Assembly (NCBI RefSeq): GCF_048128805.1 | Contig: NC_136006.1 | Location: 8,852,179 to 8,916,178, forward strand | Length of the DNA stretch: 64,000 nt | Direction of reading: 5' to 3' | Source: Centroberyx gerrardi | Lineage: Eukaryota > Chordata > Actinopteri > Beryciformes > Berycidae | Shown here: positions 37,276-48,931 of the stretch, one piece after another | How positions within the stretch are numbered: position 1 is the stretch's first letter | Layout: each line of letters begins with the position of its first letter | Notes under the pieces: model-generated | The model's database searches: none | The model's input: only the letters and a program-made list of their open reading frames with translations | What the model was told of the DNA's origin: nothing | Position numbers and translations under genes: made by a program

Positions 37276-38479
37276 TCTAATTATATCCCCAAAATGAGTT
37301 TTGGGGATATTATGGATTCACCCCACCCGCCGCGTCGTCCGCCGCAGATATTTCGTGTAAACGCGATAACTTGAACAGTTATAAGAATCTTTTAAAATTT
37401 GGTATGGACATTGATGACCCCTAGAGGAAGAACTCTATTGATTTTGATGTGTTTATGATTATAATCGGCCTGATGGTGGCGCTATAATTAAAGGTAAAAA
37501 ATAAAAAGTTTAAAGGGCTGTATCTCCCACACCGTTTGTCCAATTTACATGAAACTTGGTACACATGTTCACCTAACCGTACTATTTGAAAACACATTTC
37601 CTCCTACACCGTTTGACCGATTACCACCAAAATCGGTCAGTAGCATCTATGGTCCTACACTCTTTAATAGATTGTTGGTATCTACTGTAGTTTTGAAGAT
37701 ATTAACTTTTAAAGTTGTGAAGGAGGCGTGGCCTATAAACTAAATTGTTATAACTTTGTGATAGATGGTCCAATCATCATGAAACTTAGACAACATGTTC
37801 AGATATAATGAATGAACATGTGTGCAAAGCCATTCAAATATTGACCAATAGGGGGCGCCACAAAGGCCAGAAAACTGTATCTCCTAATACAATAGGTGAA
37901 ATTGCACGAAATTCGCTACACATGCTCTAGGACCATGTCCTAGTAAAATCTGTGGGTGTGGCCTATGACATTTTGGCTTATAACTCAAACAGAATTTCAC
38001 CAATCACTATGAAACTTGGCAATCATGTTCCAACCTTTATGTTGAACATGCACACCAATTTCCATACAGATCTGACAGGATTTTGCCCAGCAGCGGCATT
38101 TTGAGTGTACAGCTAGACACAGTAAAGCCAAGTTGGATATTGACACCTTTTAACTTGCTATTACATTGTTCAGTATCAGAACTTGATAGCTTGGGGCCTG
38201 ATGGCTCAACAGCCTAATATGACAAAACTGACAGTAATCTTAATGCAAACTTCCATGTTTCAGTTCTGGCTGCTGTACTGGCATGAACCCAGCCATCGCC
38301 GCTAGCGGCTATATTTAATTAGTTAAATTTATTATTGAGTGTTAAAAAAATAGTTAAGGTACATAACCTTTATTATTGGGGAATGAATTGAATGGCTTTT
38401 TATTACATTTGACTTAATGGGGCCTTCGAGGATTGGGGAATTTCGGGGATATACCCATGCTGTCGGCCCCGACAGCTAG
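37276..38479 (+). mobile_element. Non-autonomous Helitron-like element
   Basis: The 5' end is TCTAATTATATCCCC, preceded by host A at 37275. The 3' end is a perfect 16-base hairpin, CTGTCGGCCCCGACAG (38460-38475), followed at once by CTAG (38476-38479) and a host T. A TC start, a subterminal 3' hairpin, a CTRR end and insertion between A and T are the diagnostic features of Helitrons. A 12-bp stem (ATATCCCCAAAA at 37283-37294 with TTTTGGGGATAT at 37299-37310) lies near the 5' end. Its GGGGATAT recurs at 38445-38452, giving subterminal inverted repeats. No Rep/helicase coding was seen, so it is non-autonomous. Recurrence elsewhere in the genome was not testable. Confidence 0.65.
37549..38060 (+). 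repeat. Internal 230-bp periodic repeat of the Helitron-like element
   Basis: The motif ATGAAACTTGG or ATGAAACTTAG begins at 37549, 37779 and 38009, exactly 230 bases apart. Each is followed within a few bases by a CATGTTC phrase and preceded by a CCAATC- or CCAATTTAC-like phrase. Related half-units (TGTATCTCC followed by ACGAAATTCG) lie near 37875-37915. The units are diverged, so the duplication is old. Confidence 0.65.
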
Positions 38480-40589
38480 TTTATTTTATATTGACCAAAT
38501 AACCAGTCTATTTGAATTTTATTTAATTTCTTAGGATTTACATGTAGGCTATATGCTAAATAATTGTATGCCAATAGAAACAATGTGTTGTTGTTTCCTT
38601 GATAATCTTTCCCATTCACAAAATGGAATGAATGCTAGCATCAGCCATCGGGAATTGGATCTAGGCGAATCTTGGCGCTAGGCGCTCTTCGGTTGCTGCC
38701 ATCGGACGCAACGCAGTGCAGACAGTAGCAGGGTCAACTGACTTTTAAGGGAGCGTTCACTCGATGGCAGACGTCCGACGGCTCCAGTGTAGCTTGGCTG
38801 TAAGATGGCTGCTATAGAATATCTGATAACTTTGTCAAGAAAATGACATTGTTTCATGTGCATGAGACTTGGAAAGTTCAACAAGCTGAAACTGGAGTGT
38901 CCAGTAAAACAATGCTTTTCCCCTGGTAACACATCAGCTCTGTCCTTTGCCATGACAACATTATCAAACACTCTGTGGCAGCCATATTGTGTGCCAGCTA
39001 TATGACCGGTCAGTAATGAGGACTTTAACACGAGTGCAGGTTCTATCCATTCAGATTCTATGAACCTTGCACAACAGGAATCCAGTCCAATAACGGGGTC
39101 TCCAGCTGCCTTGGACTACTCCCCCACCCCCTCCCGCCCCAACATCCTTCTTCCCGTTCTCTCACTCTCACTTCCTCACCTGTCAGAGGTGGAATGTCGT
39201 TGGCGGATACAGTTCTCCAGGGTCTGACTCTTGACAGATGTAGCGATGCTCAGTCAAAATGTTTCCCAGCTCCTATTCACGAAGAGGCCTGAAACAAGCA
39301 GACAGCAACAATTACTGCAGGACCGAACTGATGCACCCTGTTGCGCTGAACATCACTGACACAAAACAGGTTGCACCGGTCCAGTCTGCTCCCACAACCA
39401 CAACCGTACCTTCAGCCGCAGTGAAAAGGACGATTTTGAAGGAAACGATTTCAGGTGTCTTGGTGCCTCTGTTGCCTAAGGTGCATACCATGTGTTTACA
39501 ATGTTGTGGGTTGTAAGTTCAACTCATTATCTTTGTCTCATTCTGTCTCTCTTAAGGTGCATTCACAAAGATGTGGGAAATCGAAAGGTCAGTGCTGGAA
39601 AGCCATGAAAACAATGTTAATTTGTTTTATTTCCTAAAGCATTCTCTTGTACACTACCATGGCAGGTATCCAACATGTTGACATGAAGTTTACCTGAGTA
39701 ACGTACATGCTGGACTTGGGAGCTCACTTAATAACCAGTCAAATGGGAAATTACACAATGATGCTTTCATATTCTCCCAAGATTTTTAAGACATGCATAT
39801 AAATGCACCTGTACAGGACTTAATTTGGGGTTAATTTGCACGTCAGATAAACTGCAAATGGAAACAACACAGTTGCAGGCAGATAGAGAACAGAGGATAG
39901 AGATTACAGATTGTAAGAGGGTTCTGTCCCATGCCCTTACAACCTCCGAAAACGGTCATTTCCAGCTTTGTGGCATCTGAATCCCCATGGAATTGCACAT
40001 CATTTGCAGTTTCTGATGACAAATAACATGATATATAATCACTGTAAAGCAATATGGTCTAACCTTGGGACAGAAAGTTATGCCCCTGCACACTAGTGTT
40101 GTGGTTTTAAGCCTCATAGTAGCCAGTTTTCCCTGTCATCACATATGTGCTATCCACACAAGCTTTGGAATATCTACTGTCATTTGAGATGTGACTAAAG
40201 GCTAATTACATTATCATGCCTATAGGTGTACAGGCATATGAAGGGTTGATAGTTGAAGGGACAGTTGTGATGTAACGTCACTTCTCCAGTTGAAATAACT
40301 GCAAATTGCCTACTAGAGGATTCATAGAGGATTCAAGTTTGCTGCTATGTTTTTGTTGTGGTTCAGATGATCTACCTCAGTTTCAGAAGCATGCATTGAA
40401 TTTCACACAATTTTGTCATATATATGTATTACGAATTACACCCAATTTCCACAGGAGGACCATTAAAGTTTAATTTTATATTAAAAGGATTGATACAGCC
40501 ACAATGATTTATTGCAACTAGCTGCCCATTGTGTTTAGGTAATGTCATAGTTTTCAAAACCTATTTTGGAGCAGGTTAGTGCAGATTTA
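38480..40589. other. Gene-free stretch right of the Helitron-like element
   Basis: Nothing coding recognised. A GC-richer patch at 38640-39040 and a short open frame at 39259-39516 show no known domain. A pyrimidine tract rich in CCC lies at 39120-39145. Confidence 0.35.
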
Positions 40590-40705
40590 CATAGGGGTTA
40601 GGTGCCTTTGCCCAGAGGCACTTTGGCTGTACTGGTCACTGTTGGTACCAGAGAACGAATCGGCAACCTTTTGGCAACTATGCAGCTAGCCTGTCACCTA
40701 GATTT
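40590..40705 (+). repeat. Short dispersed fish repeat fragment
   Basis: The phrases GGTGCCTTTGCCCAGAGGCA and ACCAGAGAACGAATCGGCAA resemble the degenerate end of the same repeat class seen near 34740 and 53670. Confidence 0.35.
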
Positions 40706-41316
40706 TAATGCAGTCTTATCATGATAAAAGCAGTATGGAAACCTTTTGGTACTGGTTTATCACAATATATGTTTAAAGTGACTGTATGGGCTTCACTTCC
40801 AAGAATTAACCCAGGTCATATTGCATAGAGTACTTAACCTTTACTTTTCCTCAGGACTCCCCTCTAGAGTACAGAGCTTTTCATTCACTTGCTATTTTAC
40901 ACCGTCCCCAGCAGACAGAGACAGCAACAGGAGAAGGGTAGAATTTCAAAACCTTCCTCAGGGAAAAGAAGTTCTGTGGATCCACTTCACCCTGGGTCTG
41001 GTGCGACCAATCATCATGGCAGCTTTCCAGCTCCCAGCAGGAAAGGAAGTGGCTCTCGGGGGCAGTGCTCAGTTCGCCCTCTACTGGGCGGAAGTCAAGC
41101 CTCCATGAAGCCGTCAGTCGAATAGGTCATGCTGTCAGAGCACGCCAGAGTTCACATCCTCTCATTAGACTGCAATGCTTTCAACATCCCTGACTCCAAA
41201 AACCCTTTCACTGGAAAAAAGCAAAGTCAGGGAAATTGGGCCGAATTACACTTGCAATAAAATAGGCTTACGATGATGGGATTGTGCAGGTGTAATCAGG
41301 TGTTGTCATTACTTCC

Positions 41317-41319
<3 letters not shown>

Positions 41320-41347
<28 letters not shown>
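41320..41347 (+). repeat. (CA)n microsatellite
   Basis: About 14 uninterrupted CA units, followed by CATGCACCCAGCGCACAC. Confidence 0.95.
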
Positions 41348-41348
<1 letters not shown>

Positions 41349-41949
41349 GCACCCAGCGCACACTCACACATTGCTCATGTAACTCATCGGTTTACACCAT
41401 GTGTTGAAGACATAAAGATGGCTCAGCTGCTGAAGTGTGAAATGCGGCTGTGATGTGACCATGTTAAGGTTCCTGCTGCTTGTTGTGTTGTGATAATGAA
41501 ACATCAAGTTTGGCTATGATCTGTTAGTCAGCGGACACCATGCTGGCTCTGTACTCACACTAGAAACAAAGCCGTGCCTTTTTATTCTTTTGACAAACTG
41601 CAAGAGAATTGAGTTTTATACTAGAAGCTTGCTACCTTCAATGTCCTATTTAAAATATGTTCAAATGATGCTTGCATGTATTGTGCCTGATATGATTTGT
41701 TATGAGAATACATGAAGACATGGTGTCCTTTACATGTTTGTCATAAGAAAAGTCAGGAATTTACATGACCCTGGCTTGAGACCAAATGTACTTGAACAGT
41801 TATGTAACGATAACAGTCTTAAAGCCACGATTTACACAAAATGAGCAACATTAGTTTCTCGTGAAGTGCAACTGGCAGGTCATAGGATTTAGAATAGATA
41901 GAAAAAAAAACTACTCAAAGAAACAGAACTTAACAAATAAGCTAGAAAC

Positions 41950-41955
41950 TTTATT
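41950..41955 (-). promoter_or_regulatory. MSTN: Candidate polyadenylation signal of MSTN
   Basis: Plus-strand TTTATT reads AATAAA on the minus strand, about 1.4 kb past the myostatin stop codon. That is a plausible 3' UTR length for this gene in fish, but other hexamers closer to the stop cannot be excluded. Confidence 0.4.
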
Positions 41956-43390
41956 TGTTAAACAAGTATATAGAGTTGCTGTTGTACATCTTTTTTCTTG
42001 CTAGTTTGTGGTTTTATACATTTACCAACAGTGGTTCAGAAAGGCAACTGCTAATGGAAAAAATGGCATATGTATACAATACAAATTAGCAAACATATCA
42101 AAATCAGTTTTTACAACTTTTGTAGCAACCAATTCTTTCTATTGGTGTGCCATAGTGCAAACTGTGTTGTTTGTAAGACAGAGTTTAAGCATGATCTCAA
42201 CATTCATAGATCTCCATAATCCATTTCTCTGTCTTAAACACATCTTCATGTGTAGACTGCATTCATTGTGCCTTCAGTTCAAGTCCTTCTGTCCAGTAAT
42301 GTGAATTTACAATCAGAATAATTCAAGTGTATCGGGCAGGTCAGGCTGTTTTGTTGGATAGTGAAGAGGCTTTATGATTGAGCAACATTGCTCCTTGGTT
42401 ATGTGGGTTGGTGTGTGTATGTATGGCACGGTACATGAAGACCAGTCAAGACTTAGAGTGATGTTTCATATTGGTAGAACATTTTCACTTTCCAGCGTGC
42501 AAACCTCCGTAGAAGTTTAGGAGCAATCAAGGATAATATAATTCCTCAGCTCTCAATATTGATAATTGAAAACAGGAAAAATCAGTTCTTTAAAAGTTTG
42601 ATCCAGTACATGACAAAGATTACCTGCGTTAAATATTCCAAATTTCCTGATGTGTTACGGTTACAATTTTTAGACTGTTTTCAAAATAAGAGCAATGACG
42701 CGGTGGTGACTACGGTTCCCCAGCGAATTTTGGACTCCTACAGAGGTATGTGTACTAAAAATGTCATTGTTCTACCAGTGTGAAATATCACTTTAAAGAG
42801 TCTCCAGCTGTGGTTTTCCAAGCCCTTTCAAAAAGTCCATGAGGATTCCTGGTTTCACTCTGAAAACATAATTCTCAAAATGATTATCACAAACGTATAG
42901 CTTAGCAAAAGGTGTAATAGCCTGGAAGTGGGTTAGCAGTTAAGGTGGAGTGGGAAAGTGAGGAGTGGACGGCGTATGTGCATGTTTGAGTATATTCTGT
43001 CAGCATGTTTGAATAAATGGACAGAGCACAGAACATTGAGACAGATGAAAGAGTTTTTGGATAACTTTATAATTCCTGTCTACATCCACTCCCAAGTCCA
43101 ACATGCGTTTGTGTTCCTGCATCCACCTGACCTCAAGCCTCTATGGCTAAGATGTCACTGGAGGAACGAAAAATAAAACAAAAACTAAAAACAACAGAAT
43201 GCGATATGTCGGTTGTGAAAGCGCTGCTCAGCGGGAAGGTCAGGCTGTTTGTTGCCTCTACTCTGGTTCTATTGCACCACGTTCTGCAGGAAAGCACTGG
43301 TAATGGTGGATCGGTTGTGTCAACAAGTCTGAAGTTGGAGAGTGGACTGAGCCACAGCCCCCCCCTCCTTGCCAAAGCCCCCGTCCCGAC

Positions 43391-45904
43391 TCACGAGCAG
43401 CCGCAACGGTCCACGACCATGGAGGGGATCTTGCCGTAGATGATCTGCTCTTTGCGGTTAAAGTAGAGCATGTTGATGGGCGACATCTTGGTGGGGGTAC
43501 AGCAGGGGCCCGCGGACCCTCTGGGGTTCGCCTTGTTCACCAGGTGGGTGTGCGGGTACTTCTGCAGGTGCATGTACTCACACTCCCCGGAGCAATAGTT
43601 GGCCTTGTAGCGCTTGGGGGCAATAATCCAGTCCCAGCCGAAGTCTTCAAAGTCCACCGTGAGCGGGTAGCGGCAGCAGCGGGACTCTGGCGAGTTCTCG
43701 TCGCAGTCCAGGCCCGAGTCTCTCCTGGAGCGCTTGGGGCCCTCTGAGATCTTCACCTCCATGAACGGTTGCTGAAAAGACAGAGTGTTTGTGAATACAC
43801 TGAAAATAGCACGGATTGGTTTGCAAAAGGAAGTGTATGGAAGCATTTGATTTACATCTCTCATAATCTGCTGCCCTTGAACTTTGGGAACTGGTTTTCA
43901 AACATGGCATGATAATATTATGAAACTTGGAGAAATTAGATCATTTGACGGTTGGTTAGCCACAGCCGTCTAAGTATTCTAATTGCCTCAGAGCCCAGTG
44001 CCAGTATTTGAGCCGTCTGATGTGTTGGTCACTGATAGTACCAGTGTGTGTGTGCAGGCAATTACTCTGATTTGCACAGTCACACATAAGACTTTAAGGA
44101 ATTCGGGGCAGGTGAACTTTTATGTAATCAGGCAATAAGATTTGAGATTATTGGTGGACTGGGCATGTGTCCAAATGCAGGTGAGCGCCTACATGGAGTC
44201 TGTGCTTATTATCAACTTTCATAGGTCTTTTAAATGTTGATTCCTTCTTCCTCCAGTGAAATACATGAAGGTTGTACCCCTGTGCTGTCTCTGCAAAGCC
44301 TCTCTGCACACAAAAACTTCTCAAATCCCATAATCAAAAGCTCTTATACAGTCCAATAGAGAATCCAATAGAGTTTTTTGAGAATCCAGTTGGAATCTGT
44401 TATTTTGCAACCACCGCTTTAGGACTTTTAGAGAGAGTCTGAAAGTTTTTGTGTCTTATATGATCGCCCAATAGGACCTTTTCAGTCTGCTAAGAGTCGG
44501 ATTGGAGTCCTATACTCAACCCATTCACCCGCACAGCAGTGAACAGGCTACTACTGCATAAATGCCACCAAGACAATTATTACTATCCATTTATCGTTGA
44601 ATTAAAGTGGCACTGATTCCGACTCTGCTAGCTAATAAATACTCTTAGACATGAGCATAACGATGCCATTTAATGCGAAATAAAGTTCAGCTCACCAGTC
44701 CTTCCTCTCCCGGCTCTGCGGAGGTCACAGCCAAGTCATTTCCCCTCGAATCGAAGGCATTAATCTCGATGCCCCAGTTGGTCTCCGGCTGCCGCAGCCA
44801 CACAGTCAACACTTGTTTGACGTCTATACTTTGCCAAGAGCCGACTCCGGCATTCACGTCGATCTTCAGGGACCGGATCCGTATGTGTCTGCTCCCGTCT
44901 GTGACCGGCATCAGGCGGGAGATTTGCAGGAACACTGTAGTCGCTTCATCCGCTGGCCGGAGATGCACCCAGAGTTGCGCCCGGACTATGCGGTTGGGTT
45001 GAAGCTTTTGACTAAAGGAGAAAAAGCAGCACTTTGGTACCCGATCCACTTGGACGATGGATTCCGCTGGAGAGAGACAGGGAGAAAAAAAAGGACCCCG
45101 ATGTTTACTGATCCTGTGCATATGAAATTTCACAAACAAAAGTAACTGATTAAAAAATAAAGACATCCCTGATGTGACTTTATCTGTTCTATAACAACTA
45201 ATGAAAAATCAAAATCCGGCAATCTGTTTGTGCGTAATGACGCATGCTGTCTAGCAAAATGCACCACATGTAGGCTACGAACCCCTAATATTTGAAAGCT
45301 TATCAATATGCACATTCCCAATATGAATAGTCTACCTACTAAAACCCACGAGTTGTCAAAATATAGTCTATCGATCTTGTGTAAACGCTTGGAAACGTGA
45401 ACATGTGCGCTGTATCCCGTGCGTTAAAACCTATTTTGGAGACGATTGCGCTCCCGGTGCGCGTCCTTTGCACCATTCAGATAATGAGGAAAATGAAAAC
45501 AAATTACACTGAAAAAAAAACTTACGTTCAGTGGCCATCATCATGATAGTCTCCGTGATGGCGTGCTCGTCGTCGTCCTCGATAGTCCGATCCTCATTGT
45601 CATCGCCAAGCACGTCGTACTGGTCAAGAAGCTGCTGCAGCGGCGGCGCCTTGGGCAGGAGCTGCTTCACTACGTCTCGGCTGATATTGGGAGCCTGTTT
45701 CAGTCGCAGTTTGCTTAAAATTTGGGACTTGATCGCGTTTAATCTCATGGTTTTAATCTGCTGCCGGACCTCGCATGTTGAACACTGCTCCGTGTCTTCT
45801 GTTGTGGTGGCTGCGGGCTGCTGGTGCGTCGCTTGGTCACCCAAACCCACTGGACCCAAAGCAATCAGCAAGCTAAGATACACCACAATCTGAGACAGAT
45901 GCAT
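43391..45904 (-). CDS. MSTN: Myostatin (GDF8) precursor, three exons
   Basis: Exons on the minus strand are 45904-45526, 45066-44696 and 43771-43391, all with GT-AG junctions, giving 376 residues. Myostatin is a secreted TGF-beta-family ligand that limits skeletal muscle growth through activin type II receptors. The order is a signal peptide (about 1-22, [20 protein letters not shown]), then a latency propeptide, then the furin site RSRR at 264-267, then a 109-residue mature domain (268-376). The mature domain has all nine cysteines (LDC, RCC, NYCSGEC, GPCC, RCGCS). [19 protein letters not shown] is the teleost form. In the propeptide the sequence [10 protein letters not shown] has Gly where mammals have Arg at the tolloid cleavage position, as I recall for fish. 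Synteny with PMS1 and HIBCH suggests the mstnb/mstn1 copy of the two teleost genes. The coding region is intact, with no premature stop. Confidence 0.97.
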
Positions 45905-46028
45905 TGTCTAAGGTGCGAAGTTTGCTTTAAAAAGGATCCCTTGGTGTGTGCTGGAGTTGATAGGCGACTGGACTGGGTTTGAAGTAATGTCCCACACTGA
46001 TAGGCATCATACTTTATTAGCGCACACC

Positions 46029-46036
46029 TTTATATA
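46029..46036 (-). promoter_or_regulatory. MSTN: TATA box of MSTN
   Basis: On the minus strand TATATAAA lies 125 bases upstream of the myostatin ATG, predicting a start near 46000 and a 5' UTR of about 100 bases. A CCAAT box (plus ATTGG, 46075-46079) sits about 40 bases further upstream. E-box-type CANNTG sequences (CAGTTG near 46157, CAGATG near 46192) are also upstream. This is the arrangement described for fish myostatin promoters. Confidence 0.75.
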
Positions 46037-47624
46037 CTCCAACTTTAGCCTCTTTTGTGTCGTCTAATACTATGATTGGCTGGACTGGCAACAATGAATT
46101 TAACCGACTGACATGAAAAGTTTTTTTTCGCTGTCAAACCATAAAGGGATTGGGAACAGTTGAGACTGCAAGCATGTGCTAAACGTGTCTGCAGATGGAT
46201 AAATTCATATTTCTGACAGGGATTGCGAAAACAGCGCAGGCGTGAGACCTGTCTGCCACGAAATTTAATTGGTGTAGTATGTAATATTCGGATAAACAAG
46301 CTATGTCTACCCCAAAAGGGTATATTAATAGCTACAAAATAACACGAAACATTCATGAAACAAAAACGTTTTGTCCATCATTGAAATAAAACAATAATAT
46401 TTACAGTCTGTCTTAGGTTCTGAATAGGCCTATTTCACAAGACTGCGTTTTAAAGGTTACTTTTCTTAAACTTGCATCCTCACTTATTCAGTACAAACTG
46501 CAGGCATTCTGGGTGTATCAAATGTGAAATGTCTTCTTGTTATGTCTGCATTCCCTCTGTCATGATGTGTCAAGTCATGTGCCCGAGTAATAATGGTGTT
46601 GTATGGATGAATCTCTGTGGAAATGAATCTCCTCCTTGAGGACAAATAAAGCTCTAATCTAGTCTAATGGCAGTAAAACCCTTACTGTAGCCTGCGCAGT
46701 TCAGGTACCTACATACAGCTATTCTGGATTGTATAGGTTCAATTTATGCACAGAATTGATAATACAAAATTATAGTCGATAAGGTTGATCTTGACTCGAA
46801 CAAATGTCTTTTTAAGAGAAGATATTTAGTGCCATCTTGTGGCAAAACAGCAACAGCCCAACTTTACGCACGGCGCTGGAAACATGAGCAGCGGTCCTGG
46901 GTGCGTTTGATACAACATCACATTAGAAAAGAGCGCAGAAGTTGGGCGGATGTCACACAAAGCAAAAAATATTGATTAACCTGCATTATGTCTAAACTCT
47001 GGCGCATGCTGAGCCGTAGCTGTACACTGTGTAGGCTAATTAAAAGGTTTTGAAAACAGAACATTTCCAGGCAGCCTGGAGGACTAATGTTGCATACAGC
47101 AGGTCAGTTGGCCCTTGGGTTTATCTGACAAGACGACTGCTGTGACTCTGGGAACTTTACAAAGCCATTGAGTTTTGTGCGTTTTGACTCCAGGATCACG
47201 AATAGACGGTGTCAACTCATCTTGCCCAGCGGTGTGAGCAAGCCAAAGGCATGCAAGGCAGTGTAAAACTAAAATAATAAAGTCACAATATGGCCATCAG
47301 CCTACCTGGACGTGCATCGCATCAGAAGTCCTCCAATGTAAAATCAAAGACTCAAAATCGCCATAATTTTGTTCTGAAGTTGTTGTATTCAACATTACCT
47401 GTGGTGACAGTCGTCTTACGTTGTCAGAATTTGTAAAGTCGATTAATACATTTTCATCTCATGTTGCTCCTCCATGCCGTAAGATGATGGATCCCTTCAA
47501 CTGAGGGACTGTGCCAATAAAAGTCTTGCCTTACTGGTATTACAAGGCCCCGAGTTTCATGGAAAGAGAGTGCCAATGAATGAATGAGTGCCTGTTAGAA
47601 GTGCAAATACTCTAAATGCAATCC

Positions 47625-47660
47625 AGATAGATAGATAGATAGATAGATAGATATAGATAG
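47625..47660 (+). repeat. (AGAT)n microsatellite
   Basis: About eight AGAT units with one two-base interruption (ATATAGATAG) near the right end. Confidence 0.9.
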
Positions 47661-48101
47661 AGCACCGAGTGAATTTAAGATAAACAGTATTCCTAAATTT
47701 TGCAAAGTACTGGGGGTAGGGATTGAACTGGATACTAATTTCATCATGGTTATCATTATTTTCATTTTTATCAGCAATAGAGCTGTTTCACCTAACATAC
47801 ATACACAAGTCTCCATCTGTAACTTTATACACACGAGGAGGAGGAAGGGTTGTCTGGAGAATTCACACAAATGCAATGCATGCTGGGAAGTATGCAAATA
47901 AGATAACAATGTTTCTTATTCAACTGTTAAATGATCACTTTAGTGAATACTGGGCAAGATGTTACTTCAACTCATAATTTTGAGTCACAAGTCATGAATT
48001 CATGATTTAGTTATGATGGTGATGATGGCAATTAACACTTGATGTTGAAATGACTAAATGTATTCAACTTTGTTATTATTATTTGTTATTATTATTAAAT
48101 G

Positions 48102-48150
48102 GTATACCTACTTTTGAAACATACTCTGCATGTTTCAAAAGTTAGTATAC
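48102..48150. repeat. Near-perfect 21-bp inverted repeat (hairpin)
   Basis: GTATACCTACTTTTGAAAC plus AT at the left pairs with ATGTTTCAAAAGTTAGTATAC at the right, with one mismatch in 21 and a 7-base loop (ACTCTGC). The half-motif GTATACCTACTTTT recurs at 48340-48353. Confidence 0.85.
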
Positions 48151-48359
48151 ATTTTGTATTAATACTCACTGTATTATAAGTATTTTTCCTGTTTCCAGGC
48201 ACTCCTATTATTTGTTTGTATTATTGTATGTTAATTATTTTGTTAAAATGACTAAATGAGGTAAAAAAAAAAAAAAAAAAAGAAAAGAAAAAGAAAAAAT
48301 TGTGCAGCTTTGTTTTTTGATATTTAAAAATTAAAAATTGTATACCTACTTTTAAAACC

Positions 48360-48931
48360 GCATGAGGGCGATATTGCACAAGCCAAACTGCGGACAGTCG
48401 CTGTCCAATGCGCACCGTCTGATCCACGTTTGCCTCCCCTACAGACCGTTGCAGCACGGTTAATTGCCGTTGAGTGTCGTTGCACTGAAGTCAGTCCAAA
48501 CCTCCGATGTTGCCGGCTGCTGAAGAGCTCATACATGGTGTGGAGCAACGGCAATGCAAAAGGGAAATATCTGTGGTCCACCCGACTCCTTTCGCCTGTG
48601 ATTTTTCCCCCAGATTATTTGGAATTACAGCTCTCAAACAGCCTGGTGCGCATCGGTTCATCCTGCAGGAACCAAACCTATCAGCAGCAACTTGGAGATT
48701 GCCTCGTTTCCTATACATTGCCTGCAATCGATACCTTTTAAGTTTAAAGTTGAAGTGGTCGGATGCTGTTTGAAGAGCCAAGGAGAGCTGGAGAACCGAC
48801 GCGACCCCCGGTTATGTCTGGATTATTATTTACTTAAACGACCTTGGGCTTTTTTTTCTTTTTTTTCCTCGCTGGATTATTTTTTGGTGGAATGGAGAAT
48901 AACGTGACGCGGTTACTCTGCTCTCTTAAAA
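48360..48931 (+). promoter_or_regulatory. Candidate promoter and 5' leader exon of C2orf88
   Basis: This patch is richer in G+C and CpG than its flanks and carries a CCAAT box (GTCCAATGCGC near 48400). It ends at a fair splice donor (CTTAAA, A, GTATGT at 48932). Its open frames on both strands have no domain. A non-coding first exon for the smAKAP gene downstream would explain it, but this is inference. Confidence 0.35.

Larger units (their letters stand above)
46200..48359. other. Interval between MSTN and C2orf88
   Basis: No coding gene recognised. It holds the MSTN upstream region, a repeat tail near 46590-46670 (TCCTCCTTGAGGACAAATAAAG), a GATA-type microsatellite, a strong hairpin at 48102-48150 and a poly(A)-rich run at about 48260-48298. 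Confidence 0.45.

Noticed and set aside
40821-41125. 95-codon plus-strand frame near the CA microsatellite
   Set aside because: No family resemblance and a second overlapping frame of equal length; treated as chance.
43544-43747. Plus-strand frame antisense to myostatin exon 3
   Set aside because: A shadow frame of a GC-rich conserved exon.
47625-47660. CRISPR-like or satellite array
   Set aside because: Simple tetranucleotide microsatellite without spacers; no CRISPR is expected in this genome.
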